From Papio anubis (taxonomy: Eukaryota; Chordata; Mammalia; Primates; Cercopithecidae): DNA of 64,000 nt. The stretch is taken from contig NW_022161834.1 in NCBI RefSeq assembly GCF_008728515.1, positions 1-64,000 of the forward strand, written 5' to 3'. Shown here one piece after another: positions 24,499-36,633 of the stretch (its first letter is position 1; every line of letters starts with the position of its first letter). Position numbers and translations under genes: made by a program. The notes under the pieces were generated by a model, which saw nothing but the letters and a program-made list of their open reading frames with translations, did not search any database and had not been told where the DNA came from.

Positions 24499-26350
24499 CT
24501 AGGTAAGAAAGAAAGGAATAAAAAGACAAATTGAAGGGATACTTCTTAAATTCCAGATAAACAGCATTAATTACGTAAGATGACAATCTCACACGCTTGA
24601 GGATATAGTTATCTTAAATTTTAATACTCAACCATGACAATCAATGGAAATGATAAAATAATCCAGTGTCTGGGGAATTTACATTTAAATACAGGTATGT
24701 CTGATAGTTGGGTACTCGAGTGTTAGAACGTTCGCATTTCTATGGGGTAGAAATTCCAGAAGAGACCTGTGAAACTATGCAGTTTGACTATTTTCATGGC
24801 CGTTTATCCATGGCACTAGCAACTCTGTCACCAACTGGCTTTAACTAACTCTTCACAATCTTTTAATGCTGATTATGGGTTGAAGTCTGGAAGAAGCTGC
24901 AAATAATTCAAAGATTCTAAAACTCTTCTAAATAAAAACTCTTAAATATCAACCTACAGGAAGGTATGATTCAGTTAGCAAGCAAACTCAGAGATTAATT
25001 TCTATTAACCTGATGTTTAGGATCGAAGAAGTTGCCCAGACTGCCTGTTTCCCAGTTCCTGCAACCCTCTTCTTCCACCTTTCACTTTCCCAGCTGCAGG
25101 CTCTCCTAGTCACTGGGAAGAGGGCTATTGAACCTTCTTGGATTTGGTAAAAATGTGCCCTGGCTGTAGTCTTGCTCTAACTCTCCACTTTAAATAGCCT
25201 AGCTCCAGCCTAGGCTCTTGCCCACAGATGCTGCTGCTTGGACGTAGGCTGCCCTATTTTCTTTAGACCTCTCGTTTTGCCTGTTTTCCTTTGGTCTCCA
25301 TGTTGTTTGGTTGTGGACCCAATGTGCTTTTCCTAGGTGTCTTCTGACTGCTGCTTCCACTCTTCCCCAAATCCGTATTTGCCTGTCTGCCCCTTGGCCT
25401 CACCCTGTGTACCCCCCAGGTAAGTACCATCACATGTCCAGCCAGCTTCCTGATGCCACACACTACACCTTGCCTAGGCCTCAGGGTCTTGGCAAAGCCT
25501 GTCTGGACAAGGAATTGGACACTAACCTTTATTTGCCCCTTCTTGTTCTAACCTTTAGCTTCTATCTTGCTCACTATCTGAGTCCTCCTTGAGGCCAGCA
25601 CTGTACCTGGTGGAACGCCTTGACCAGTTCCTCGACCCAAGATCTGGTATTCTGTCCCTGAACCTCAAACTGGGGATTGAAGCCTGCTGTTGACTGACTG
25701 ACTGCTTGCCAAATGGATGTCTCCTCCTAGATGTCCTTTTGCCAGGCTGCTCCAGGTGGCTGGGATATCCTCAGACCAAGTTTTCCCAGTTCCATTCCTC
25801 TTTGCTATGGTTGATCAGGATATGCCCCACCTCTAACAGAAGAAATGCCAGGGATCCTCAGCAACAAGTGGCCACAGGAAAAGCTGAAGGGGCTAACTGA
25901 AAAGGCAACTTGTGAGTTTAAACTTCATAATGTAGCTCCATGTTTATATCACGTGTAAAGTGCCAAAGTATCAGACATATCCATATTTAGAACTAAGTAC
26001 CAAAGCAGTCAGAAGTCAAACATAATTGGGTATCTGGTGCATGTAACAACACAAGGTGATTACATGTAAGTAAAAGAGAAGCAAATACACAAAAGAAATC
26101 AAGCAAAAATCAAAGGCTACCTGGAAAATAGAACAAACTTCTTTTTTGAGAAAATGCTATGATGTAACTTAAACACTGCGAGGACCACAAAGACTCCTAT
26201 GACCATGTATTATAATAATGTGTCTTATATGAAGAAGTGAGTGACATCAGAGGCCAATGGAATGGTATCTGTAAGATGCTGCATCTGAAGTGGAGAAGTG
26301 AATGCTCATGCTCTTCTAATGGTTAACAGCACATATTATGGCTGAATTAC
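24499..26350 (-). other. TMOD2 intron 9
   Basis: A 1.85-kb intron with no Alu or L1 copy recognised. Bases 25020-25900 are comparatively GC-rich with open frames up to 93 codons, but no protein family is recognisable and no splice or start support is seen. Confidence 0.85.
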
Positions 26351-26495
26351 CCAGGTCATTATTCTTTGTGATGGCAGCTGCCACCCTTGTTCGTGGCCCT
26401 TGCTTGGTAAACTGGTATCCAAACTTGAGGATCCTTGAATTCTCCTCCAGCATCTGGGCAATTTCCATCTCTACAGCTGTTCCCAACTGCTGCCT
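26351..26495 (-). CDS. TMOD2: TMOD2 coding exon 9 (residues 293-340)
   Basis: This 145-bp exon has a gcaaccag acceptor and a GACCTGG|gtaatt donor. It encodes RQQLGTAVEMEIAQMLEENS then RILKFGYQFTKQGPRTRVAA and AITKNNDL, leaving one base of Val 341. It covers the last leucine-rich repeat and the terminal amphipathic helix (GPRTRVAAAITKNNDL), which in the family forms the C-terminal actin-capping element. The intron phase changes from 0 to 1 at the donor, which the last exon matches. Confidence 0.97.
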
Positions 26496-26924
26496 CTGGT
26501 TGCAGGTGCAGACACATGCGCAGGATGACCAAGAAGGAAGAGGAAACAGTTACTTGCACAGGAAAAAGACAAGGCTACTTGCTAGACAAAAAGGCAAAGA
26601 GGCAAAGGTCTCAAATTAAAAGGTACAGAGTCACTTGAGATGTTTTCTCTCATAATCATTTGAATCCTGCTCCTTGTCTAGAAGCAAAATCCAACAGAGA
26701 GCTGAGTTTGCTGGTGTCCTACAGCTGAAAAAACTAAGCAAATTGTTTATGAAGGAAAGGATAATTCCAGAATTAAAATGAAAGCAAAACTAATATTTGG
26801 TGTTTTGAATTCATCCCAGTATCTGTGATTTAAACAAAGTGTGTTTTAAAAATAATGAAACTATTTTGTAGCAGCCAATCCAATTACTAAATTTTTATTT
26901 TTATTTTTTACTTTTCACCTAGGA

Positions 26925-27330
26925 AATTCTTATTTACTTATTGTGGTAAAATATACATAAAATTTTGCCATTTTAAACTGCACAATTCAGTGGCATATAG
27001 TACAATCACAATATTGTGCAACCATTACCATTATTCATTTCCAATACTTTTTCTTCTTTTTTATAAAATGTTTTTATTTTTGACTTTTGTGGATACACAG
27101 GTATATTATATTTATGGGGTACATAAGATATTTTGACGCAGGCATATAATGCATAATAATCACAAGAGGGTAAATGGGGTATCCATCACTTCAAGCATTT
27201 ATCCTTTCTTTGTGTTACAATCAATCTAATTCTACTTTTTAAATTTAAAATGCATAAGTTATTGTTGATTATAGTCACTCTGTTGTCACTGTGTTGTGCA
27301 CAAATTATATTTGTGCTATCAAATATAATT
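26925..27330 (-). mobile_element. L1 3'-end relics
   Basis: attgtggtaaaatatacata, followed by ggggtacataagatattttg and tatccatcacttcaagcatt, are old L1 3' UTR wording. Confidence 0.7.
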
Positions 27331-27524
27331 TTTTAATTCTGGGATCCATATCCAAAAATAATTAAAGATCTCAACCTATGGGCTGTTGTCTCTCAGGAGA
27401 ATCTCATTAGGTGATTCTGAGCAGCTTTATTGTGGTTTGAACCATGTACACTTTTGGATGAATCAGCAAACTCTGAAGGCGGGCTACAAAAAAATCTCCA
27501 ACTTGTTTAAGTTTGTGGGAAAAG

Positions 27525-27813
27525 GTTTTTTTTTTTGAGACGGAGTCTCCCGTGTCGCCCAGGCTGGAGTGCAGTGGCGCAATCTCAGCTCACTGCAAGC
27601 TCCACCTCCCGGGTTCACACTATTCTCCTGCCTCAGCCTCTTGAGTAGCCGGGACCACAGGCGCCCGCCACTACGCCTGGCTAGTTTTTTTGTATTTTTA
27701 GTAGAGATGGGGTTTCACCGTGTTAGGATGGTCTCGATCTCCTGACCTCGTGATCCACCCGCCTCGGTCTCCCAAAGTGCTGGGATTACAGGTGTAAGCC
27801 ACCGCACCCAGCA
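27525..27813 (-). mobile_element. AluY
   Basis: Low-divergence antisense Alu. Confidence 0.85.
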
Positions 27814-27894
27814 GGGAAAAGGCTTTTTTGTTTGAGACATAAACTAATAAAAAAATAAAAAAGAGGGTTTTTTTTTCCTTTTTTCTTTTTTTAA

Positions 27895-28198
27895 TAGGGA
27901 GGTCACGCACTGTGGCTCCACCTGTAATCCCAGCACTTTGGGAGGTCGAGGCAGATGGATCACTTGAGGTCAGGAGTTCGAGACCAGCCAGGGCAACACG
28001 GTGAAAGCCCGTTTCTACTAAAAATACAAAAAATTTGCTGGGCATGGTGGCATGCACCTGTAGTCCCAGCTATTTGGAAGGCTGAGGTAAGAGAATCACT
28101 GGAATCTAGGAGGCGGAAGTTGCAGTGGGCCGAGATTGTGCCACTGCACTCCAGCCTGGGTGACAGAGTGAGACTTTGTCTCAAAAAAACAAAAACAA
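27895..28198 (+). mobile_element. AluS
   Basis: Head slightly damaged; with the preceding AluY it makes an inverted Alu pair about 80 bp apart. Confidence 0.85.
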
Positions 28199-28220
28199 AT
28201 AGGGGCATGTAAATATGGGA

Positions 28221-28266
28221 ATTTAAAATTAAGGGACAAAGTATACTTTGTCCCTTAATTTTAAAT
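28221..28266. repeat. 46-bp perfect palindrome without spacer
   Basis: The half-site atttaaaattaagggacaaa plus gta is followed directly by its exact reverse complement; the centre is gtatac at 28241-28246. A second small inverted repeat (ataact/agttat) follows. It lies between two Alus in intron 8. Confidence 0.95.
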
Positions 28267-28321
28267 ATAACTGTACGAGTTATATTTTTTCATAACACAG
28301 TCATTACATTTCAAAAAATAA

Positions 28322-28622
28322 GGCTGGGCGCAGCGGCTCATACCTGTAATCCCAGCACTCTGGAAGGCTGATATGGGCAGATCATGAGGTCAGGTGTTTG
28401 AAACCAGCCTGGCCAACATGGCAAAACCTTGTCTCTACTAAAAGTACAAAAACTAGCTGGGTATGGTGGCAGGCGCCTATAGTCCCAGCTACTCAGAAGG
28501 CTGAGGCATGAGAATCGCTTGAACCCGGGAGGCACAGGTTGCAGTGAGCTGAGATTGTGCTACTGCATTCCAGCCTGGGTGACAGAGTAGACTCCATTTC
28601 AAAAAAAAAAAAAAAAAAAAAG
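28322..28622 (+). mobile_element. AluS
   Basis: Full length, starts ggctgggcgcagcggctcat. Confidence 0.85.
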
Positions 28623-28799
28623 TACAGGCTTGTTTGGAAAATGCAAATTAAAATGTATATAAAATATAAAAGTCCCCTTACTTCAACATTCCCATTCCCC
28701 ACAGAGAAAGCCAGATTGGCGTGCACTATGTAGTGTTCTAAACATTTTCTATGCATTCACACATCTACACAATCACTTGTACATCTATGCTTTTTTCAC

Positions 28800-30180
28800 A
28801 CAAATGGATTATACTAGCATGTTGTTTTGAAGTGTGTTTTTATTTTTCATTTAACATTAAGGATATCTTTTCATGTTGGTAAATATACATTTACCTCATC
28901 CATATAAAGAACTGTGCCACATCCCATTGCAGTGATGGATCATAGTGTATTTAGCCAGGCCTTACTGACTTACTGTTACATTGCATTCTATTTCCACTAT
29001 TCCAAACAAAACTGTAGTGAGCTTCCCTCCCCCCAGTGCACCTTGGGGCATTTCTGCAAGTATGCTTGTAGGACAAATTATAGCTGGGTCAGAGGGCAAG
29101 CATGTTTCCAGTTCTGGTATATTACTGACTTACTGTCAAAGGTTATGACAGCTTTTATTCTTGCTAACTGTACGAGTGTTACTGCTTTCCCTACCCTAGC
29201 CAAATAAGATACTACTTACCTTTTTAATCTTTGTCAATACACTTTGTGAAAATTTATATTTCTTTTATATTTATTTAACTCCCTTAATTTGCATTTGTCA
29301 AACGATGAATAAGAACAATGAATTTTCTTATGGATTTATATTTCTTTTTTCTCAGGAACTACCAATCCATGCCATTTGCCCATTTTTCTACCAGCTTACG
29401 GTTCCTGTATTTTGTGTTTTTTAACTTGATTTGTAGGTTTCTTGTATGTTAGGAAATTAGCCCTTTGTCAAATGCGCTGAAACCATTTTGCTCTGTTTGT
29501 CTTTTGACTCTCATTTTGTCACTATCAGAACTTGTTTTTCATTTTCATATGGTCAAATTTATCAATCTTCTAGATATCATGTTTAGGAAGCCTCTCTACT
29601 CTTCCTGATTTCTTCCATTTGGTTTATGATTTAATATATTTTAATGTTTAAATCTTTATTTCATCTGGAATGAATTTTAACGTAAGAGTGAAGATAGGGC
29701 CAGGCATGGTGGCTCATGCCTAAAATCCCAGCACTTTGGGAGGCTGAGGCTGGCGGATCACCTGAGGTCAGGAGTTTGAGACCAACCTGGCGAACATGGT
29801 GAAACTCCGTCTCTACTAAAAATACAAAAATTAGCAGGGGATGGTGGCATGTGCCTGTAATCCCAGCTGCTTGGGAGGCTGAGGCAGGAGCATCACTTGA
29901 ACCTGGGAGGCAGAGGTTGCAGTGAGCCGAGATGGCGCCACTGCACTCCAGCCTGGGTGACAGGAGTGAAAGAAACTCCATCTTAAAACAAAAAAAGAAA
30001 AAAGAATGAAGATAGAGACCCAATTCAATTTTGTTCCAAAATGCTAGCAAATTATCCTACCATCTTTTGTTTCATTCTTCCCTGATTTGAATCTGCTTTA
30101 TCGCTCTGCTAGTCTATTTTTGTGCCAGTACCATACAATCTTGATCACTTTGTAATAAGTTAAAAACATATACCTTTTAA
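28800..30180 (-). mobile_element. L1M fragment with Alu insert
   Basis: Phrases such as ttagccctttgtcaaatgcg and ttgtgccagtaccatacaat are L1 antisense ORF2/3' sequence. An AluS at 29697-29998 splits it. Confidence 0.7.
29697..29998 (+). mobile_element. AluS inserted in L1M
   Basis: Full length, starts gggccaggcatggtggctca. Confidence 0.85.
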
Positions 30181-31159
30181 ATTTGGAAAATTTAAATATG
30201 GAGTAGATGAAGAAGAAAAGTTTATGGCTTGCATCCCAAGCAAGTTTTAAGGCTTATCTCTTTGCTTTTCTCTTTCTCGTCATCCAGCAACCCCTCAAAT
30301 GAGTCTCTCCTTGAGAACTTAACACAATGTGATATTTCCAGTTAGACAATAATAATTATGGGCATCCACCATGTAGAGATTAACGCTTTAAGCATCATGA
30401 GTCAATGGGAGGGAGTGGCAGCAAAAAAGTAAGAGAAGCTGACCTCAGATTTTCATGAGCAACTTTAGCAAATGTCATAGTTTAGAATAGTGGGACTGTA
30501 TCAAGGAATGAACCCTGAGCTAAGGTTAGGGCTGCCATTACTATGGCTTGTGCCCCTGGAGCATTTGAGTCCTGGACTTGGGTAACTTGCAGTGTTAATG
30601 CAATGGTCAAAAGTTACCCCAAATCACCTATATTCCCAAGTATCTGAGTCCCTCCTCTCCAAGTAGCTGGCTATTTCCCCAATAGTTTAAATTCTGCTCA
30701 GCATCCTTACAGCTGCTTTGTTGTGCAATAAAAGCAAATCCACACTTACTCGCCCTTGATTTGAATGTTCTATTTATATAGACATCAATTGTAATTTCTT
30801 TAGGGTTTTCTGTATTTGGTAATGAATCTTGGATGACATTCTGGCAAAGCAGTGAAACAGAAACACCATCTCTGCTTTTTTGTTAACTTAAACCATTAAT
30901 ATAATCTGGAATCAAAAATAGGAAATATTAATAATAGAATAATAGCTTTTAGTTTTGTTTTTTTGAGGGGGAGGGAGGAGATGCTAATAGCTACATAAAA
31001 GACTTAGAAGCTGAAGAAAATTATATTGGGGGCATATAAAAAAAAGGGGAGGAATTAACGTAACATACACTATGTTTCTTCCTCAGCCTGTATCTTTTTT
31101 TGGATTTGAGGTCTTTTTTTACACAAACCCAGGACAATAGATGGGCATCAACATTTCTT

Positions 31160-31262
31160 ACAATTTGGATATATATTTTTTATATATACTTAAATTATGT
31201 AAGTATGTAGTATATTAAATTATATAACTTTTATTATGGTATATATTTTATATATATATATA
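31160..31262. repeat. AT-rich low-complexity block
   Basis: Almost only A and T, ending in a tatatata run. Confidence 0.85.
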
Positions 31263-31368
31263 AAGATGAGGTATTGCTATGTTGCCCAGGCTGGACTTCA
31301 ACTCCTGGGCTCAAGGGATTCTCCTGCCTCAGCCTCCTAAGTAGGTAGCTGGGACTAGAGGCCCAGGC
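31262..31368 (-). mobile_element. Alu monomer fragment
   Basis: One arm only (ttgctatgttgcccaggctg ...), next to an AT-rich block. Confidence 0.65.
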
Positions 31369-31867
31369 TCTTTTTCTATTTTAAGTCACCAAACACAAAG
31401 GGGGAAAAAATAGAAACAAATGTTTATGCATATCTTCAAATCACCTTCTGTTTTTTTCTAAGTGACCTCTTTTATCTACTCAAATTTATTTAGCAGTTCC
31501 CCATCTGTTTCTTTTATATGCATCACTGATTGTTCTTCCCGCAGGGGCACCTGATTAAATCACTGCATTTTGACCTGGAGCCTAGCCCAGCAGTCTGCCC
31601 CTGGTGGTGGATTCTCAGCAGGCCTTCATTTCGGTGCAGCTGCCTATTGCTGTGCTGTTAAATTGGTCTTGGCTTCTGGTTCTGCCTGAGGAAACTGTCT
31701 TACAGATTATTTTATTTCAAACCCCTCATTTGATAGCTAAGGAAACTGAGGTTACTTCTAACAGTCTATGAGTCAATGAACACAATTTGGATGTAAGACA
31801 AGTTTTGACGCCGAATTTCCTCATTTCTTAAGTAAAGCAAAATAATTTTTTCCAATTCCTCTAGGAA

Positions 31868-31868
<1 letters not shown>

Positions 31869-31906
<38 letters not shown>
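31869..31906. repeat. (GA)n microsatellite
   Basis: About 19 GA units, upstream of an Alu monomer. Confidence 0.95.
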
Positions 31907-31909
<3 letters not shown>

Positions 31910-32055
31910 GACAGGGTCTAGCTCTGTTGTCCAAGCTGGAATGCAGCGACACATCCATAACTGACTGCAACCTGGAACTCCTGGGCTCAGGTGATCCTCC
32001 TGTCTCATCCTCGCAATGCATTGGGATTACAGGTGTGAGCCACCACACCCAGCCT
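31907..32055 (-). mobile_element. Alu left-monomer type (FLAM-like)
   Basis: Single arm following the GA microsatellite. Confidence 0.7.
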
Positions 32056-32104
32056 CTCTAGAAAATCTTAATCCTTCTTGTCATATACAAATAAAGAGAA
32101 GCCA

Positions 32105-32415
32105 GGCTGGGCATGGCGGGGCTCATGCCTGTAATTCCAGCACTTTGGGAGGCTGAGACAGGAGGATGGCTTGAGCCCAGGAGTTGGAGACCAATCTAGG
32201 AAATATAATGAGACCCTGTCTCTACAAAAAATTTTAAAATTAGCTGGGCATGGTAGTGCGTGCCTGTAATCCCAGTTACTCAGAAGGCTGAAGCGGGAGG
32301 ATCACTTGAGCCAGAAAGGTGGAGATTGCAGTGAGGCCAGATTGCATCATTGTACTCTAGCCTAGGCCACAGAGTGAGACTTTGTCTCAAAACAAACAAA
32401 AACAACCAAACAAAA
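32105..32415 (+). mobile_element. AluJ
   Basis: Old dimeric Alu with an A-rich tail. Confidence 0.85.
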
Positions 32416-32562
32416 AAAAGACGAAATAAAGAGAAGCCATTTCGGAAGCAAAATGAAAGATTACAGTTGAAAAACTACATAAATCCATTCCTAGATGGCT
32501 GAGGAAGGGTGATGAGGTTGATTTAGCGGGGATTTTAGGGAGCAAATTCTTTGTACTTCAGG

Positions 32563-32846
32563 GTTTTTTTTTTTTTTTTTTGAGACAGGGTCTCACTCTG
32601 TCGCCCAGGCTGGAGTGCAGTGGCATGATCTTGGCTGACTGCAACCTCTGCCTCCTGGGTTCAAGTGATTCTCGTGCCTCAGCCTCCTCAGTAGCTGGGA
32701 TTATAGGCGTGAGTCACCACGCCTGGGTAATTTTTGGATTTTTGGGCAGAGATGGGATTTCATCATGTTGGCCAGGCTGGTCTCAAATTCCTGACCTCAG
32801 GTGATCTGCCCGCCTTGGCCTCCCAAAGTGCTGGGATTACAGGCTG
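32563..32846 (-). mobile_element. AluS, head truncated
   Basis: Flanking gtacttcagggt copies at 32552 and 32847 mark the insertion. Confidence 0.85.
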
Positions 32847-32949
32847 TACTTCAGGGTCTTCTTTATATGCATTGCCAAAAGCTGCTCTATTCTAAATTTT
32901 CACAATTCTAGCTCATTCTAGCCTCATTCTAACTCAATACTAGGCACAG

Positions 32950-33125
32950 AGTTGCCAGGTTTAGCAAATAAAAATACAGGACACCCAGTTAAGTTTGACT
33001 TTCTGATTAACAACACATATTTTTTTAGTATAGTATAAGGTATCCCAAATATTTGATGACACATGCTAAATTTATATATCATTTATCTGAAAGCCAAATT
33101 TAACTGTATTTTATGTGGCAACCTT
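32950..33125. mobile_element. hAT MITE, MER53-like
   Basis: Inverted ends gttgccaggtttagcaaata and ctgtattttatgtggcaacc, with the internal aaatacaggacacccagtta motif. The family name is from memory. Confidence 0.5.
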
Positions 33126-34775
33126 AGCTAGGTGGTATCTTGTAAGGAACTAGAGACAGAGTGTGTGATACTATTTCAGCTATGAGGTTTCACAATGGCC
33201 TAAATCCATAAAAAGAGTTAAATATACTTTCAAACAGGGTATTCACTTCTGTGTTAGTTCCCCTGGAAATACTTACTAAGTGCCCACTTAGCTTCTTTCT
33301 GATATGAGTCTATTCAACAAATATCCCTGAGTGATCACTTCTGTTCACTCCCTTCATATTTCTCTCTGGCTTGTTTCCTTACTCCCCCACACCCTGATGC
33401 CACTTTCTAATTTACTAGCAGCTGGACATATGCTAGGATACACAGCATCAAACTTCCTGAGTGTGCAGAGCCCTGTGTGGCACATCCCCTGGGGTGCTGC
33501 CTCCACATCTCTGTGTCTGAGAAAGCTGTTTTGGTGGCACATCCCTTCTGGCAGGATGAGAATGAAAAAGCTCCTGTCTCCTGGTGGGCCTTCCGTGTTC
33601 CTCTGGCAACAAACATCAGAAGTCCAAGGCCAGAGGGCCTGCACTGAAACAGTCTGCTTGTCCTGGTTAGCAAAGACAGAGAGTAGAGCCTCCATGGGAA
33701 CTGTTGGGAGTTTCCAGGGTTAGGCAACAGTCCTGGGTGGCACTCTGCAGCTTTATCAGGTCTTGGAGGGTCTGGACCAGGAAATTTCCCAGAGATGGCC
33801 CCCAGACATGCAAAGGATGCTCTAAGCAGCAGTCACCTCCCCAACTGTCTCTCCCACCACCCCACAGGGGAACGAATGCTCATACCACAAGTCTCCTTGG
33901 TCTCTCCTTTCCAAGGCCCTTTCTTTTCAAGATACAGTGTCTGGAACCCGATCACAGACCCTCCCCCGTGGCCAGAGGAGCAGGGCTCAGCATCATGGCT
34001 GATCACTGAGAGTTGCTGTCTGTGGGCAGGACTCAGCTGAAGCCAACAGGGCAACTCGGAAGGCACTGCAGGCTGATGCTGGGAAAAAGAGGTTGCCAGG
34101 CAGGAAGAGTTGGCTCTAGGGGAAAGCACCTTCCTTTGGCTGCAGATGGGAACCTGAGAAATGCTGCAGTCATGATCAATGAGATTGTGATCAGACCACA
34201 GTCTCATGGGTGTGGCCTGCCACTCTAAGCCAGACCATCTTCTAGAACCCTGATTCCTTTAAATAGGCTCTCTGCAGCCAGCATCAGACTGCAGGAGCCT
34301 GCCTCTGCTCTTTTGGTTGTAGAAGTCTTCAGCCAAGGAAAAGAAATCTGAATCTTTGGCCATGGCCACCCTGCTTTCTCTGTTAGTGACAGTCCCACTG
34401 AGAAGCAAAAGGAAGGCTGGGATAGGACAGGGCAGAGATACATGCCAAAAGGCAACAATGATGAGACTGAGTAAAGCAGCTGTCAACACCTCTGCCACCA
34501 CCTCCTTGCTTTCTTTTCTTGAGCCTGACTAACCTAGGGTTGTGGGTAGATGGCTCTTTATGTCCCAGGCTGCCCCACTGTACATTGTTTGATTAGTAAC
34601 ATGCTCTTCTGCACATCCTCCATGGGCCAGAAATGGTTATAAAACTTACAGGAAATCCAGTACATCAAATGGAGTCACACACAGAACTGTGTCTTTTAAC
34701 TCATTTCTTGTGGCATTTCCCTTGCTCACTGCACACCCTGTGAGTTGGCTTTGCCTGTTCTCTGGCCTTCCTTAC

Positions 34776-34919
34776 CTGGTTGTCAATCTTGATCTCTGTC
34801 AAGGTGTCATTTTCTTTCAGTGCCTCTACCAGGGCCAGGATTCCAGTTCCAGTGATAAAATTGGATTCTATGTTTAGACTTGTCAAAGTCTTGTTTACTT
34901 TCAGCATGTCTGCAAAAGC
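34776..34919 (-). CDS. TMOD2: TMOD2 coding exon 8 (residues 245-292)
   Basis: This exon is 144 bp (48 codons), with a tcataag acceptor and a GACAACCAG|gtaagg donor. It encodes AFADMLKVNKTLTSLNIESN followed by FITGTGILALVEALKENDTL and TEIKIDNQ, two consecutive leucine-rich repeats (TLTSLNIESNFI and TLTEIKIDNQ). TMOD3 has a similar but distinguishable sequence at this exon, and the ENDTLTEIKIDNQ ending fits TMOD2. The acceptor has a purine-containing tract (gcatcataag), with pyrimidines only further upstream, so it looks weaker than the others, but the frame and homology leave no doubt about its use. Confidence 0.97.
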
Positions 34920-35222
34920 CTTATGATGCAAAAAGAAAAAAACTTAGAATTAAGTTAGAATTTCTAAAGATTAATTTACTAAACCCCTCACTCCGAAATT
35001 AAATACAGATGTTTTCTAGCACTTAAAGAAAACTTTCACCAAATCATACTTTCACTTCCAAGTAACAAAGATACAATTTAAAACCGCAATTAAAATATTT
35101 CAGTCCAGCAGTCTAGACATAAATTTCACATACTTGCAAAAACTTTTTTTAAAAAAGATACTGACATAGGATTACTGATTTTTTTTTTTTGTTAAGTAGA
35201 GACATTAAAAAAACACTATCTG

Positions 35223-35255
<33 letters not shown>

Positions 35256-35977
35256 AGAAAACACATTTTAACATTAGAAAAAAGGTAGAAAGGACATAAT
35301 CCCAGAAAACCCAGTTTTTTTCCTTTTACTCTGAATTGATTAAAAAAAAAACTTTACCATTGACTAGTACTTGGACACTACTGATTTAGTTATATTATTT
35401 CAGATCATCTATAAATCAGAATTTTAAAAAGATAACTTTTGGAACAAAATCACCACTGAGGGTGGCAAACCCATGGGAGACTCCAGTTTGAGACAGCAGA
35501 CTGCACATGTGCACCTGCCGGCTCTCTTTACTCCCAAAGTTTCCCACCACCAGGAAGAAATAATATAATTTTTAAGAGACTGAAATTCGCACCGTGCAAG
35601 AAAACAAAACAAAAGGCCATTATCTTGAGAAATTGCTGAAATACAGAAAATAGAAAGATTGACAGATAAATTAGCACAAGCAAGTTGTTGCCTGAGCTGC
35701 TAGAGATAGGTTCCATTTGGGGCAATTCCTTAAAGAACTGCCTTAGGAACAGATGGAACAGCTAGGGCAGATGGAGAGCATACTATCCCTCCCAGCACCT
35801 TCCAGGAAAAAGAGCAGCTGCCAGCACAGCTATCAATGAAGTCTCCCAGGAAGAGCCTCTGGTGAAGGTGCTGCGAACTGTGAGAGAAGCAGTGTGGAAA
35901 CGGAGGCGCCTCCAGACCTTCATACCAGTACAGTGTGGGGGGGAAAGGGGAAAGGCAGCTCTGCCAGGAAGGAAGTA

Positions 35978-36633
35978 CAGTATTCCCCGCAATCTGCGGT
36001 TTCAGTTACGTGCTGTCAACCGCAGTGGGAAAATGTTAAATGGACAACCTCAGAAATAAACAATTCTTAAGTTTTAAATCGCATGCTGTTCTGAGTGGTG
36101 TGATGAAATCTTGTGGTCTATGTCGCCCAGGAGGTGAATCACCTCTTTGTCCAGTATCTCCATGCTGTCCCTGCCTATGAACCAATGACATTGTCTGCTT
36201 TTGACATCCAACTATTGACATCGTCATGGCTGGATGAGCCAGGATCACTGGAGGCAGATGATCCTACTTCTGACAAATGGTCAGAAGGGCAACAGTAGCC
36301 TAACACAGTTCCCTTGCCTATGTCATTCACCTCACTTCATCTCATCACACAGACATTTTACCATCTCACGTCATCACAAGTGGGAGGAGGATAGTACAGT
36401 AAGATATTTGAGAGAGACCATATTCACACAACTTCTATAACAGCATATTGTTATTACAATTGTTCTATTAGTTATTGTTATTAATCTCTTACTGTGCCTA
36501 GTTAAAAATTAACATTATTATGGGTGTGTAGTATAGGAAAAGACATAGCACATATCGGGTTTGGTACTATCTGTGGATTCAGGTATCCACTGGGGGTCTT
36601 GGAACATATCCTCTGCAGATAAGGGGACTACTA
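35978..36633 (+). mobile_element. MER2/Tigger-type DNA transposon, complete
   Basis: It starts CAGTATTCCCC and ends GGGGACTACTA, imperfect inverted termini, flanked by TA dinucleotides (35976-35977, 36634-36635), the Tc/mariner target duplication. Internal wording (caaccgcagtgggaaaatgt; ggtatccactgggggtcttg) matches MER2/Tigger1-type sequence. No intact transposase is present. Confidence 0.85.

Larger units (their letters stand above)
26496..34775 (-). other. TMOD2 intron 8
   Basis: An 8.3-kb intron with ten Alu-type copies, L1 3'-end relics (26925-27330), an L1M fragment (28800-30180) and a hAT MITE-like element (32950-33125). It also has an AT-rich block (31160-31262), a GA microsatellite and the perfect 46-bp palindrome. 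Bases 30190-31150 and 33130-34775 are unique; open frames of 100-130 codons in the latter overlap on both strands and match nothing known to me. Confidence 0.9.

Noticed and set aside
25263..25900. Cluster of ORFs near TMOD2 exon 10
   Set aside because: Intronic and short, with no recognisable domain. The open frames reflect local base composition.
27698..28208. ORFs of 80-119 codons with RDGVSPCWPG-type wording
   Set aside because: Translated Alu sequence, as are most similar ORFs across the window.
33331..34240. Overlapping ORFs of 80-130 codons on both strands in intron 8
   Set aside because: Open frames overlap on opposite strands in a GC-richer unique stretch. None has homology I recognise or a promoter or poly(A) context.
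24464..34919. Possibility that the gene is TMOD3 or a processed tropomodulin copy
   Set aside because: Introns are present with correct splice sites, and residues at several exons fit TMOD2 better than TMOD3.
34701..34931. Stand-alone 76-codon ORF over exon 8
   Set aside because: Only residues within 34776-34919 are tropomodulin; the rest reads into introns. The exon is annotated instead.
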